A stretch of 64,000 nucleotides of DNA from Lineus longissimus (lineage: Eukaryota; Nemertea; Pilidiophora; Heteronemertea; Lineidae), in contig NC_088309.1 of NCBI RefSeq assembly GCF_910592395.1, positions 26,602,599-26,666,598 of the forward strand, read 5' to 3'. Numbering within the stretch: position 1 is the stretch's first letter; each line of letters starts with the position of its first letter. Below the pieces are notes generated by a model. That model searched no databases. It saw only the letters and a list, made by a program, of their open reading frames with translations, and was not told the origin of the DNA. This document shows, in pieces, positions 1 to 10,381 of the stretch. A program made the position numbers and the translations under genes.

Positions 1-3000
1 CCCCATTCAGTGTTTTGTTGGTTATATACATGGACCACGTTTGTCGTAGGCACATTTAACCTGGGAGAAGCATATTCCCGACTTTAGAACAATATCTTAG
101 ATTCGTGCTGATATCACTATGACCTCACGCCTTGCTTTGGTCGATCCGTTATATTTGGAGCAATTACCAATTGACCGTTGCTTAAAGCTAGAGATCATGG
201 GCACGACACCTGCATAGATAACCAGGAAAAGAATGCTCTGGCGACTTTTTAGCCCTTGACGTACACAATACCACGCCCAAACCGTAGCACTACACCTTGG
301 CTCCAAAGATCAGACATATCTGTTTGTAACAGTACGATCATCACTTCCCCTGTAACTAAATGTCAGTGGACAAACAACAGGTTGGCTGACATGCTCTCGC
401 TGTCTTAACAAATTGGTAAGATATCATGTGGATCAAAGAAACAGGAGATGGACAACCGTGAGTGATCACGCTTTCTGTTGTGATCGCTGTGACTTAGTGA
501 GATTCAACACCAGGTCAGCTGGAAAGTTAGTAAGAAACTTGTGTGTCAAAGATTTCCAGAGTATAAGAGTATCAGAGTATCAGGGTACTGGCGTGTTAAC
601 TGGTAATGCTTTATATTTACCTCGGGGGTAGGAATAAGAAGCTAAAGATTTAGTACAAGCTATGTCAAGAAAGCAGATGTAACCTTGAACCAGTCAGCGC
701 CATATTTCACGATAGATGTTAAATTACGTCTAAAAGTTAAATAGACAGTCACTGTGGTTCCCGCTCTTCCATAAGCCTCACACCATGAACAGTGAAATGA
801 ATATGGTCCCACGGATATACAATTCCATCCAGATATCCTTTAGTTCATCGACCCAGATGCTAGATGTAATCTATCATATGACTATTCGTGTGTTAAAATG
901 CCAGGCGGAAATTAAATTTTATTTTATTATCCCATGCTGGTTACTCCGTTATTTCCTACCTGGTTCCTTGACTGAATTGTCTGCGACCATGTGCTCTGAT
1001 TTACAACAATATGCCAAGAGGCGCTGGCTTTGACGATTTATCATTTAAGAAAGGGAGCAGGGGGAAATGGCTTGTGGCGGTGGTGAAAGTTTGATTTATT
1101 TGCATCGTAATGCAATTGTTGTATAGAATGTGAGGGGAAACTAATTTAATTTATATTTGATTTATAACCCAATCAAATATACGGTACCGTACTGCTATTT
1201 CTCCATGTGTCGTAAATCTTCGGAGCTGACTACTACAGAAAGCTTACACTGGCCCTAAGTATGTCAATTGTAGGAAACATAGTAATCCCAATCTCGTCTT
1301 TCAGATTCTTGAAAATGCTGATTGTATTTTACCACACCGGAGTCCACCAGTCCTGTGGCGGCAAGTTGTCGGCCGTTGATGGTCCAAAAACAAACATTGA
1401 AAATTCGTTCCAAGTTCAATGAATCATACCTGGAGCTGAAGAGACGAGTTTTAAGACTCGGTGTCAAGCATACGCTATTGTATCTATTTTCTAAGCTGTT
1501 CACCTCAGTTATTATAAAAAAATTGATGAAATTAAGTGAAATTCAAAGGTTTGGGAAACTGAATCGTTCGTATAGATTTTCAGAGGAACCAAGCAGTTAG
1601 CATTTGATGTATAGCAGTCGAAGCGGAAAGCTGAAAAAGCATTCGTAGGCTGTATAAACCATTCTCAGACGAAAGTTTTAGCATGGTTGAATAGCTTTGT
1701 GGCTGAATACATTGGTTTTCGTTTGTTCTGGAAGCAGGGGGAGACGGAGTAGTTCAACTGGAAGTATCTTAGACAGCTGTTTAATCGTTACAAATTGACG
1801 AGGCATCTGCTGAATTTCATATGATCTTGGCCGGATGGCTTTTTATCATCATTATTGTCGTGGCGAAAATGAAACTGCAGTCCCATGGAAACGACAGTCA
1901 TGACCCGTGTGCATTTATAGCACACCCCCCCCCCCCCCATATTTGTATAATTTCGGACAGTTATTTGAAACTGACTTTTGTCATGAGTACCTAAGTCAAC
2001 CTAACATGTACTCTGACCCGTGCATGTCTGAGCAAGGAATCAATAGTTTGTAATTAACATACTCATTCTAAAACCAATTACGCTGCTTCATTCAGTCAGA
2101 ACGGGTAAACACTGAGAGCGCTATGTGTCAACATCGTGTTCATATCGGTGAAATCTCAACTTCAATGTAGCTTGATTACGTCCTTTGGGAAAGGCGATCC
2201 TGAACAAACACTTTCTTTGGTGAATTAACTGTTAGTCAGTAATCGAGCATAAAGTTAAATGACTTATTGTGGCCATAGGGTTTAATGGTTAACCATTTGG
2301 ATCGGCACATTTATTCTGTCTGCTTTTCCCCTTACTAACATTTGTAATTGTCATTTAAAAGAAGAAAAATCCATCGAAACGTTGCATATTATTCTTAAGT
2401 TCGTTGTTGAGAACGTTTTCCTTAGAAGGAGTAGAACATTTCCACAAAAGGTTGATCACACCTTCTGGGAGACGTTGCTTCCTTCCCGCAGCCTTGGCAT
2501 TGTCGCTAGTTGTAGCTAGCATATATGCGGTAACACATTAGTAGCGTAACCATAACCCAACGAGTGGAGAATCTTCTAAAACTTCTTTTCATCCAATGTA
2601 GAGTTGTCAAGATGATAAATTAGGGGTAAACATGCACATTTGCGAAGCATTGAAATCATTACAAAAGTGAAGTATCAACATGCAAAACATGAAACATGGT
2701 CATTTTATGTGTTCAATCATCAAATTCCCACTTGTTTAATGCCAGCTAATTTTAAGCATTAATGCTTTTTGACGCCCGTCTTTCAATCGGATGGAGCGTT
2801 GGCACATAAGTCATATTGGACTCCATTCATAGTGGTGGAATGGAGCTTTGGGATTAGAATGGGGAAATTCTGACGGATCAAATAATTACATCGAAAGATG
2901 CTTGATCCATTGCACATTGGACCAGATGAATTATTTCATTGACAAAACGTGAAGAAGTTTGAAAGAAAGAAGTTTACATGGCTTGCATATAAAAATGGCT

Positions 3001-3175
3001 GGTCTCTGCGAAGTTGAGGACTCTTCTCGATGGAGACCTAACATCAGGGATTCAAATGTCTTGACACTCTGTGGTAGTCATTTTATTAATGCACCAATTG
3101 CTTGCATACTGCAGGAGTTTAATGTCAAGGCAATTCACGACAAGAAGCCAAATCGTATTTAAACATCCTTTCCAG
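1..3175. other. No supported gene
   Basis: AT-rich DNA with a C14 run. Short open frames occur, for example a 49 bp exon-like stretch ending TTG|GTAAGA at 415 (+) and a minus frame below 306 after CTATGCAG, but none has a partner exon or domain. Confidence 0.5.
1925..1938. repeat. Poly-C run (C14)
   Basis: Uninterrupted C14 in otherwise AT-rich DNA; a length-variable mononucleotide tract. Confidence 0.9.
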
Positions 3176-3196
3176 CATTTCAAAAGCCCGCTTAGC

Positions 3197-3259
3197 ATGC
3201 GGTTTGCATCATTTGTTCTGTTCTTCTTTGCAAACATTTGTGGGCTAAGTGACCGTGAG
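3197..3259 (+). CDS. Candidate first exon with signal peptide
   Basis: ATG with A at -3, then MRFASFVLFFFANICG, a compact hydrophobic signal-like core, then LSDRE and the donor CGTGAG|GTAAAG (phase 0). The same frame is open back to an acceptor-like ATCCTTTCCAG at 3176, so it may instead be an internal exon with a membrane segment. No partner exon is identified on the plus strand nearby. Twenty-one codons is easily open by chance; the signal-like peptide plus donor is the only support. Confidence 0.2.
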
Positions 3260-6200
3260 GTAAAGAAATCAAGCTTAAAAACATATGAAGACAATTGAAA
3301 GAGTAATTCCTTTTCCTTACTTGATTTTGCCTGCCAGTAACCTACCAAAACCTACCTCTCCACGGCGGCTTCAGTACTAGTAATTAGCTAAGCTTCAGCA
3401 ATGGCACCGCAACTATCAGATCTATTTCCTGATCGCTTCAAGATGAAGACAAGTGTCTCAGGGCGATCAAAACACAAGATGGATAGGTCCACAGCGATCG
3501 AGAAAGCCGTGGCTCTAATTCCTAGCATGCTGACTCTGGTTTATTTCAATATGTGTAGAATTGTCTTCTGCAGAGGTTTAAGGCATTTTGATTTGGTGGA
3601 ATATCCATTACCGTAATTGGGTATATCTTCCCTGAAGCCAGAGCTATTATGCTTTACATTATATAGTGACAGGGGCTCATTCTTCATTCCAATTGAATTG
3701 GCTACAGGAGAATTTAATCGCCGGAGGAGAAGCATAGCCAGCAACAAGCAGGTGTGGAATCATTTAGTAATGATTTCTAGAATAGAAAACTGGTGCTGCT
3801 GAGGAATTTCGTAAAAGAATTTCATTCATTTATTATAACTTCGTAACTATGATAATTAATTAAGGTAATGTCAGCTCACAAGTACCTCTGTTCATATCTA
3901 AAAGGTCGATTTGCATAATATCGAGGACAGATCGGGCCTACTTTAGCACTTCTGACCTGTTGTCGGGAAAGGAAACTTATGTATCAACAATGCCATCGAT
4001 AATAGCATGGTCATGTGAGTGGCATCAAAGGACGAAGATACCTGTAACACTAATTCCAACACAGTGCGTTATATGCTATCTATAATTTAATATGAATAAC
4101 TAGATATGCTGATTTACCCTGGAGCAAAAACGCTGGCCATTTCTCAACTGATGTATTAAAGATGAGCCTTTTCATTAACCCTATAATAACGGACGCTTTC
4201 CTTCACAATTTCAATAATGAATTGAAGATGATCACAAAGACTGTTTCCTGAGACACTGACACTGATGTGATGCATCATTGCGCACATGTCTTTAATCTAA
4301 TGCCTTTTTCATTATTGTGAGCTTTTTTTCCTTCCCTAAAAAGAGCTTTACAAGGAAGCAACGTTTGCGGCGTGTCATCATCACGATTTTTACCCTGCAT
4401 GAGCCGCACTCTGTTAAATACTCAGTTGAAATGGGACGGGAAATTGGACTGCCTCAAACATATTCGTCAACTAAACGTATGCTTCGTGCGCTATCAATAT
4501 ATAAGTGATGATACAATCAAGTTTGGAACAAGTCATTTTTGTAAGGGATACACACATACAAATCTATCTCATCTGCTAATGGTTTTAATTTCGAAGGAAA
4601 TCTCCCTAAAACATCTCTGGGTAAATAAATTGAGTCTGACTACCCTGCTTTCATGTTCTCAAGCATCTATTGAAGTAGATTTCCTCCAAATTGGTCTCAA
4701 GTGTCTCAATGTAAACCACTTGTCACAATCTAGGCTCGCTGGTACATCCAGTATTCACAACGAAATGCATTAATGTCATTAGACGACCCTCAAGAGTGCA
4801 GATATTAACACAAATGTGAGTATACGTCTCTAGATTTCAACGCACTATACTCAGCAAGTCCACCAAGCTTTCCACAACTGCATTATACATCCCCTAAGGA
4901 TATTCATCAGAATCAATTTTTCCGGCAGTGTAGATTTTTAAAATACCCATTCCGGTTGATTAGCATTCAGACGTTTGGAAAACATAGTGTTACATTCGTT
5001 CGTGACTTGACTTCCTGTCGATACATTCGGAACAGTTGCTTACACTGGGCGTTTTCGCCGAACCATCTAACGCTATCCTGATTAGCGCCCGGGTATTGGT
5101 ATTGACTTGGCATTACAGGCCAGCACATAGATGGCCATTAGCCCCGGTCCATTGCGAATGTAATTTAGCGCACAGTAGCACTGGCCACAACCAAGCATCA
5201 TGGGTATGTTAAAGGGACGTTGAAAAAACGATTTGATAACTAGTTCAAGGAAAAATATACGCAAACTAAAAAAGAGCACCATTCAATTTAACAGGTAATG
5301 CCGCATTTCGGGATTCTGCAAATCTTCCTTTGACAAGTCCACTAGACTGGAGGTTGGGTTGGGTAAAATAACCTTGCAAAACGATACGGATTGTACAAAT
5401 AGAAGAGTATATTGATTAAGTTGCTCACAACTGCTGCAAGATGAAGTTCATGACTAGCGTCAGCATCTTTTCTACACATAACTGGTCAATTCACGCCCTG
5501 TCGTGCACACCATTTGGCGATCGATGTCCATTGACTGATGAAGGCACGCTACCGAAATGTCCCTAGTGTATACTAGCTCAAGATATGACCACCCTCAGGG
5601 TTGGGTCGAGGTCAGATCAGACAAGTCGTTATCTAGTTCTAGCATAGGAGAGATGAGGACAATTTGGTTGTCTGGCACCCTTAGGCAAACACGATATCCT
5701 GTCGATTTCAATGTTAGTCGCAGTGCATCGCAATAGCCCACTTTGCGTCGTTGTTATGCTAGCTCAAAAAAATAACCACTGCCATCATTTCATGCTTAGC
5801 CATCACAACCGTTTTCCTATCTTCCAATGCTGATGCAACAGACAGGTGAAACAGCAATGATATATTTAGCCTGTTACTGTTCGTAGCATAACTAGCAATA
5901 ACTGCCCAATGTTATTTGTACATTTTCTTTACCAGTTATTATGTGGTGGTAATACCTAGGCTTCCAAAATTGACTGCAACCTTAAATGTGCCAAACATCT
6001 TCATATCCTTAACGTTGCTCAGGATCAATATTGGGGATGGCCAAGGAAGCATCTGTGTAACCATTTCCCCTAAGTGTTTTCAATGAGAGGGTTGCACCTG
6101 TCTCAGGGTGGTTTGAAACCTGTCCGTTTCAGTTCTCGCCATAGATATGTACACACCATACTGGTGGTGTGTGTCAAATCGTGTTGTCTGCTATTCCTTT

Positions 6201-6633
6201 GAGAAGACGTTCTAATAAATCCAGCCCGAAATGCACTGGGAAATGAGTCATCTAACAGTGAATCTGTTATGTCCTTATAAAGAATCAATGGCGTATTTTA
6301 GTCACTAATGGACCTCAATGGTTGTTAGTGTTGCCAGCAAAAGAATGTTAAGCAACAAACTCTCGGGCTTTGCTTGTTGGCAGGGGAATCTTCAGTACAC
6401 ACAATACATCTTTACTTGTTCCCACAACTATTTGGTGGATTTCTGAAATTTTTTTCCGATTCCTTAGAGCAAATGCTGTCTCTCAGGCTTGATCTTGAGA
6501 TCGTCTTGTAATTAGACATATTTAAAAGTGCACTATTGAAAATATCAAGAAAGCCCAAACCGTTCTCGCTGGACCTGATGAAATTGAAAGATTGGCGCTG
6601 ACAAGAACTGCCCGATTGAAAGGAAACACTTAC
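3260..6633. other. No supported gene
   Basis: A weak plus-strand exon-like stretch lies at 3947-4014 (GGCCTACTTTAG to TCAT|GTGAGT, one open frame). A hand scan of the minus strand for the G-x-Y-x-C core of a second Ig domain found none between 1 and 8.4 kb. Confidence 0.5.
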
Positions 6634-6674
6634 CGGTCAAAATCAGATGATACGTTCACTTTAGGGGTTCTAAT
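6634..6674 (-). CDS. Candidate micro-exon after the helical exon
   Basis: 13 codons plus two bases between TATAGTTTTAG|ATT and ACCG|GTAAGT (phase 0 in, phase 2 out); peptide IRTPKVNVSSDFD. The phase fits the exon ending at 6938, 263 bp upstream. The donor is strong and the acceptor is T-rich, but 41 bp is short enough to be open by chance. Confidence 0.15.
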
Positions 6675-6937
6675 CTAAAACTATAAAATTTTCCCTCAAC
6701 ACTCGAGAACAACCAACTGTACAAGAACTGATGCCAAACGCGATATTTGTGCGATACACCGTAAAGCGCAGGTATTCCCTTAATGACAAGATTGCGCCAC
6801 AATTTCTGATCAACCTCGCCTGACGCCGGTCAGGTTCAAATCGCCACCAAAGGCGTGCAATTACTTCCCGATTTATCTCGGTTCTCGTCATTAATGTCAC
6901 TTGTTCACTGTCTAATCTCATTTCTGGTGTCGCATAC

Positions 6938-7098
6938 CTGGAGACTTTGAGTCAGACGTTTGTAAAAAGCGTTGACCTCTATAAGTATGGCTACACCTTG
7001 CTGCGTCTCTGCTTCTATGCTTCGCAGCCTCTCTTTGATTAGTTGCAAAGCTTTGGTGTCAATGATCAATATACGGCCATTGTCGTCCGCAGCAGGTA
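6938..7098 (-). CDS. Candidate internal exon, helical polar protein
   Basis: Open stretch of two bases plus 53 codons (phase 1 in, phase 0 out). It ends at CTCCAG|GTATGC, a strong donor, and begins after a tandem NAGNAG acceptor (AACAGCAG|TACC) that follows a pyrimidine-rich ACTTACTCTTTGCC. The peptide looks like a real soluble helix: GRILIIDTKALQLIKERL, then RSIEAETQQGVAILIEVN and AFYKRLTQSLQ. I recognise no family. Its phase is exactly what the Ig exon ending at 8439 would need 1.3 kb upstream on the same strand, so it could be that gene's next exon, although it shows no Ig-2 features. The opposite strand also has an open exon-like frame here (acceptor TTCGCAG, donor AGA|GTAAGT at 7111), so strand is not certain. 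Confidence 0.3.
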
Positions 7099-8438
7099 CT
7101 GCTGTTCTTGGCAAAGAGTAAGTCCTGAGATTGCTGATTAGCCAGGCTAGCGCCTTTGGAGGCCACGATTGCTTTCACTAGCAAACTACACGCACCAGTC
7201 AAATGATGAAATGCCATCGCAAGAGAATCAGTGGTGTTTGTCACGTGCGTTTACCACCGTCGTCCAAGTACACAAGTACACAAGAGCACTACACACTAAT
7301 ATCGCGTATCACTGATTAGAAAAGTTTTGGCAGTTCCAGCAACCCTAAATGACTATCTTGATTACCCCCATCACTTTTTAGTCTGTTTGCATTGCCAAAA
7401 ACGATAGCAGAGTCAATATACCTGCGCATTAAAACTAACAGCTCTATTAGGAAATGGCAATGGATTGGCAATGTTCACACTTGACATAACTCATAAATTT
7501 TGATAGCCACACCACAGGCAGGTCAAAATGTTATGCTTTTATTGGAAAGTACAGACAGCCCGTCACTACCATATCGAGCTAAGGGACGGTTGAGGAAATG
7601 AGCCGGTTTGTTATAGGACTAAGAACAAAAGCTTGAGTTTATAAGACGGACTTCACTATATCATACGAAATTCTAAAAATTAAATGATTTATAGATAGCT
7701 GCATCACCAGACTAGCCTTGTCTGCAACACTTTTACAATCACGGTATTCATGATCAATCGTTTGCCCTATCCCAAAGGAACCCAAATAATCGTCTATTTA
7801 TGGAGAATTTCACTTCCTTGATACACTTGGGAGTCCGAGCCTGAACTGATAGGACATCGTGTGCTCCCAATGCGGCCGTTATCGTCTGTTACCAATGGTG
7901 GTTCAGTTCGTCATTTTGTGTTGTGTATTTGTGTCTGAATCTGGTCGTTCCATTCTATGGTAGTCACTACTTTGTGTTGGTGATAATGCCATGAGATGAG
8001 TAGGTCTCAGCCCAGCCTTTGTCATGATTACAACAACAAGATAATGAGCCGAAACATAGTATCTAACTTAGGGGACAATATATGCGAAACTAAGCATGAT
8101 GTGCTTCGTACATGATTCTGTGTACAATTCGACGCAGAAGAATGCACCAATAGTGCTCATAACATCATTAACTGATACAATTTGCCTTGTTTTCCATGAC
8201 TGCGTAGGATGTCGCTGATGCAGATCTTTTCAGTTCAGTATTGATAATAGATAATTTTGTAACGGTCAGCTTCGATTTACCATTGTGACATCATATTAGT
8301 CAAATGAAAACGCGGGGTTCTTTTGTCTTACCGGTGTATTTAGAAGAGAAGCTTTTTCCTTTTTTCCCAGCGGAAAGTCAGTCTAAAATGCTGATTATGA
8401 GATATGGAAGAAATCTGAAGAGGATAACTTCGACCTAC

Positions 8439-8643
8439 CTTTTACCCTGAGAATCACAATTTTGCTCTTTACTGGGGATGTATTAATGGTACACCTGTAT
8501 TCTCCTCTGTCCTCATATGTGATATCTCTTATTTGCAGATTCCATTCCTTTAGGAATGGTCTAAAAACACTGATTCTTTGGTCTTCTACAATACGCTTTT
8601 CACCCATTGCCAGTGTCTGCATGCTTTTGTCTGTCCATATAAC
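8439..8643 (-). CDS. Lachesin/DIP-like Ig domain 1, second-half exon
   Basis: Internal exon encoding strands C to G of the first Ig domain of a lachesin/DIP/IgLON-type cell-surface protein, a family of neuronal recognition and adhesion molecules. It has 68 codons plus one base (phase 0 in, phase 1 out). The acceptor is TTCCGCAG|GTTATATGG and the donor is AAAAG|GTAGGT. Visible hallmarks are VIW (core Trp, codon 3), E-W-N-L-Q-I (strand E), EDRGEYRC (D-x-G-x-Y-x-C, Cys at codon 51) and the tail CTINTSPVKSK, which matches the family's C-x-INT-x-P-x-K signature with Thr in place of the usual Gln. NTS is a possible N-glycosylation site. An alternative acceptor upstream (CCCTTGCAG at about 8700) is open in frame but would put extra residues between the domain halves. 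The phase-1 end matches the modular phase of Ig domains. This is one of the two best-supported coding calls in the window. Confidence 0.9.
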
Positions 8644-8789
8644 CTGCGGAATATTACAAAAGTATGCTTTTACTGAGATTAGGTTCTTAATCTGCAAGGG
8701 GGACAAGTAAACAGTTCGGAGAGGTAATACCTGCAATAAATGATTTTCTGGGAAAGGACATCACATGATTTTTTTTTCAACATGAAAAA

Positions 8790-8949
8790 GATTTTTTCAG
8801 GAAATATCTTGGTCGATGGACTTATCATCTTGATCGCTCGAGATAAATAACTCGATCACCCGGGATGTTATCTCGATCGCCCGAGTTATTTATCTAAATC
8901 GCTCAAGATAATAAGTCCCTCGATCGAGATATTTCCTGAAATTTTTTTT
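8790..8949. mobile_element. Fold-back element with CTCGATCG motifs (MITE-like)
   Basis: Two arms of about 75 bp are near-perfect inverted copies. Left begins TTTCAGGAAATATCTTGGTC and right ends GAGATATTTCCTGAAA, with matching ATAAATAACTCG segments towards the centre. The interior is built of repeated CTCGATCGC / GCTCGAGATAA words. No coding capacity and no clear target-site duplication. It lies in the intron between the two halves of the Ig domain, about 150 bp from the exon at 8643. A non-autonomous DNA-transposon derivative is the likely origin; the family is unknown. Confidence 0.65.
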
Positions 8950-8961
8950 CGGATTTCGCCC

Positions 8962-9165
8962 GAAATCCACCCCATTTTCCATCTTTGTTTGTTTTAAAAT
9001 GATAATGGCGGGAAAAAACGAGATCTATGGGAGACGTGGTTGGTGTGAGGTGATACGGGGCATCCTTGACTAACATGCTATACCAGTCACTACTATATAC
9101 AACTGGAATTTTAGTTCCAGCCCCACCCAAAATCCACCCCATTTTCCATCTTCGTTAGTCTTGTT
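8962..9165. repeat. Direct repeat pair AAATCCACCCCATTTTCC
   Basis: The segment AATCCACCCCATTTTCCATC, followed by TTTGTTTG or TTCGTTAG, occurs at about 8962-8993 and again at about 9130-9160, in direct orientation about 168 bp apart. It abuts the fold-back element and may be a duplicated flank or a compound insertion. Confidence 0.6.
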
Positions 9166-10274
9166 AAACTATTAAATAACGTCATAAAAGAATCGGTGAC
9201 GGTCAGACATTTTATGATGCTGCTTGGCAGGCTAGCGTGGATTGTTTCATAGCTTGTCTTGGAGAATTTTCTTGTGTGTTGTCCATCTCCTCTCTGATAG
9301 ACGTCTTTTGGAAAGAAAGGGATGTGCAGAATGACGAATAACCTGTGCAGGGATAGATTAAAGAAGCAGTGGAGAATATTTTCATATTCCAATGCCATAG
9401 CTGGTATTAGACGCCGAATATAATGCTATGAGTAAGGGTAAAGTAGAAGCCTGGGGAGATTATTGTTTGTTCTTTCAATTGATGCAGAACATCACAGGAA
9501 ATACTTGGCCTTCTTATCCTTGTTCTTTATCTCAAATGTCACCTTCTTACAAATGCAAATGGAATGTTGGTTATCACACACATCACTGCATAAAAGCACT
9601 CCAACGGTACCAGGAGTGCAGTCCTATGGTGGTAGGCCTGTAATCTCTTTCAGTGGCACCCCTTTGAACTGCGACGGTGGTGTCTTGTGTTTTGGGACGT
9701 CATGTAGATGTCTAGGGTATTCATATCAGAATGTATGATGTTTTGTATGGTGCCAGATGAGCATATCTAATGGTGATATCACTTGTGGCGTGCGCTAATG
9801 ACCATTCATTGGACGACCAGTAGTGCTAATGTAGTGGCCAGTATGAGATCATTGCGCCATCGATACGTGATCGGTGTCTCTTAATGCTACTAACGCTCTT
9901 AAGATGTCCAGGCTTGCAGTGTTCGGAACAGACCAATACCAAAATAACACTAAGTGTGATACGCTAGGACCAACGGAATACAGGAGACTGTTGTACACAA
10001 TGGTCGTTTCTGATTCGGATCAGGTTCTTATTCAGTGGTAGGATGGTTATATGAGTTGTATGAGTTGGGTGGAGCATTCCGGATAACCGAACCACACCAT
10101 TTTCAATGGCATTGCCTACTTAGGCTAATGTTTGTGTCAATCTGGCTTTTGGGACACCTTCTACATTTGCAGATGTCTTGGTGAGGGCAGTGAACGTTCT
10201 TTTGCGGGGATCAAAAGTGTGGTCGGTAGAAAAGGTCGTGTTGATCAAAGGACCAAAATAACAGCAGTACTTAC

Positions 10275-10381
10275 CACATAGTTGCCCAAGTGGTCTATGG
10301 AGCAGGGAAGAAGGGCTGTTTGTGAGGCGACTACAGATATATTCACTATCGGAACATCAAACGTTGGCTCCAAGGGCTCCA
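10275..10381 (-). CDS. Lachesin/DIP-like Ig domain 1, first-half exon
   Basis: Encodes strands A to C of the same Ig domain: two bases, then 35 codons (phase 1 in, phase 0 out). The acceptor is very strong (TAATTGTCTTTTCAG|TGGAGCC) and the donor is ideal (TATGTG|GTAAGT). The peptide contains PTFDVPIVNISVV (A strands, with sequon NIS), then ASQTALLPC (B strand, Cys at codon 26) and HLGNYV, which joins directly to VIW of the exon at 8439-8643. The two disulfide cysteines then lie 60 residues apart, normal for a V/I-set domain. The intron between the halves is 1,631 bp, immediately before the V-x-W strand; a split at this point is my recollection for Dpr/lachesin-type genes. Both splice sites, both phases and the domain logic agree. 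The stretch is too short for an ordinary ORF search. Confidence 0.9.

Noticed and set aside
4372-4773. 133-codon plus-strand ORF.
   Set aside because: Irregular composition, no domain, no splice context; consistent with chance in AT-rich DNA.
6790-6850. GGTTCAAATC resembling a tRNA B box.
   Set aside because: The flanking bases do not pair as a T-arm, and there is no A box or acceptor stem.
9430-9738. Overlapping frames, including a minus reading with Cys-rich CSDVCDNQHSICIC as a possible first-half Ig exon.
   Set aside because: Phase does not fit the Ig exon, too many cysteines, and the true first-half exon was found at 10275-10381.
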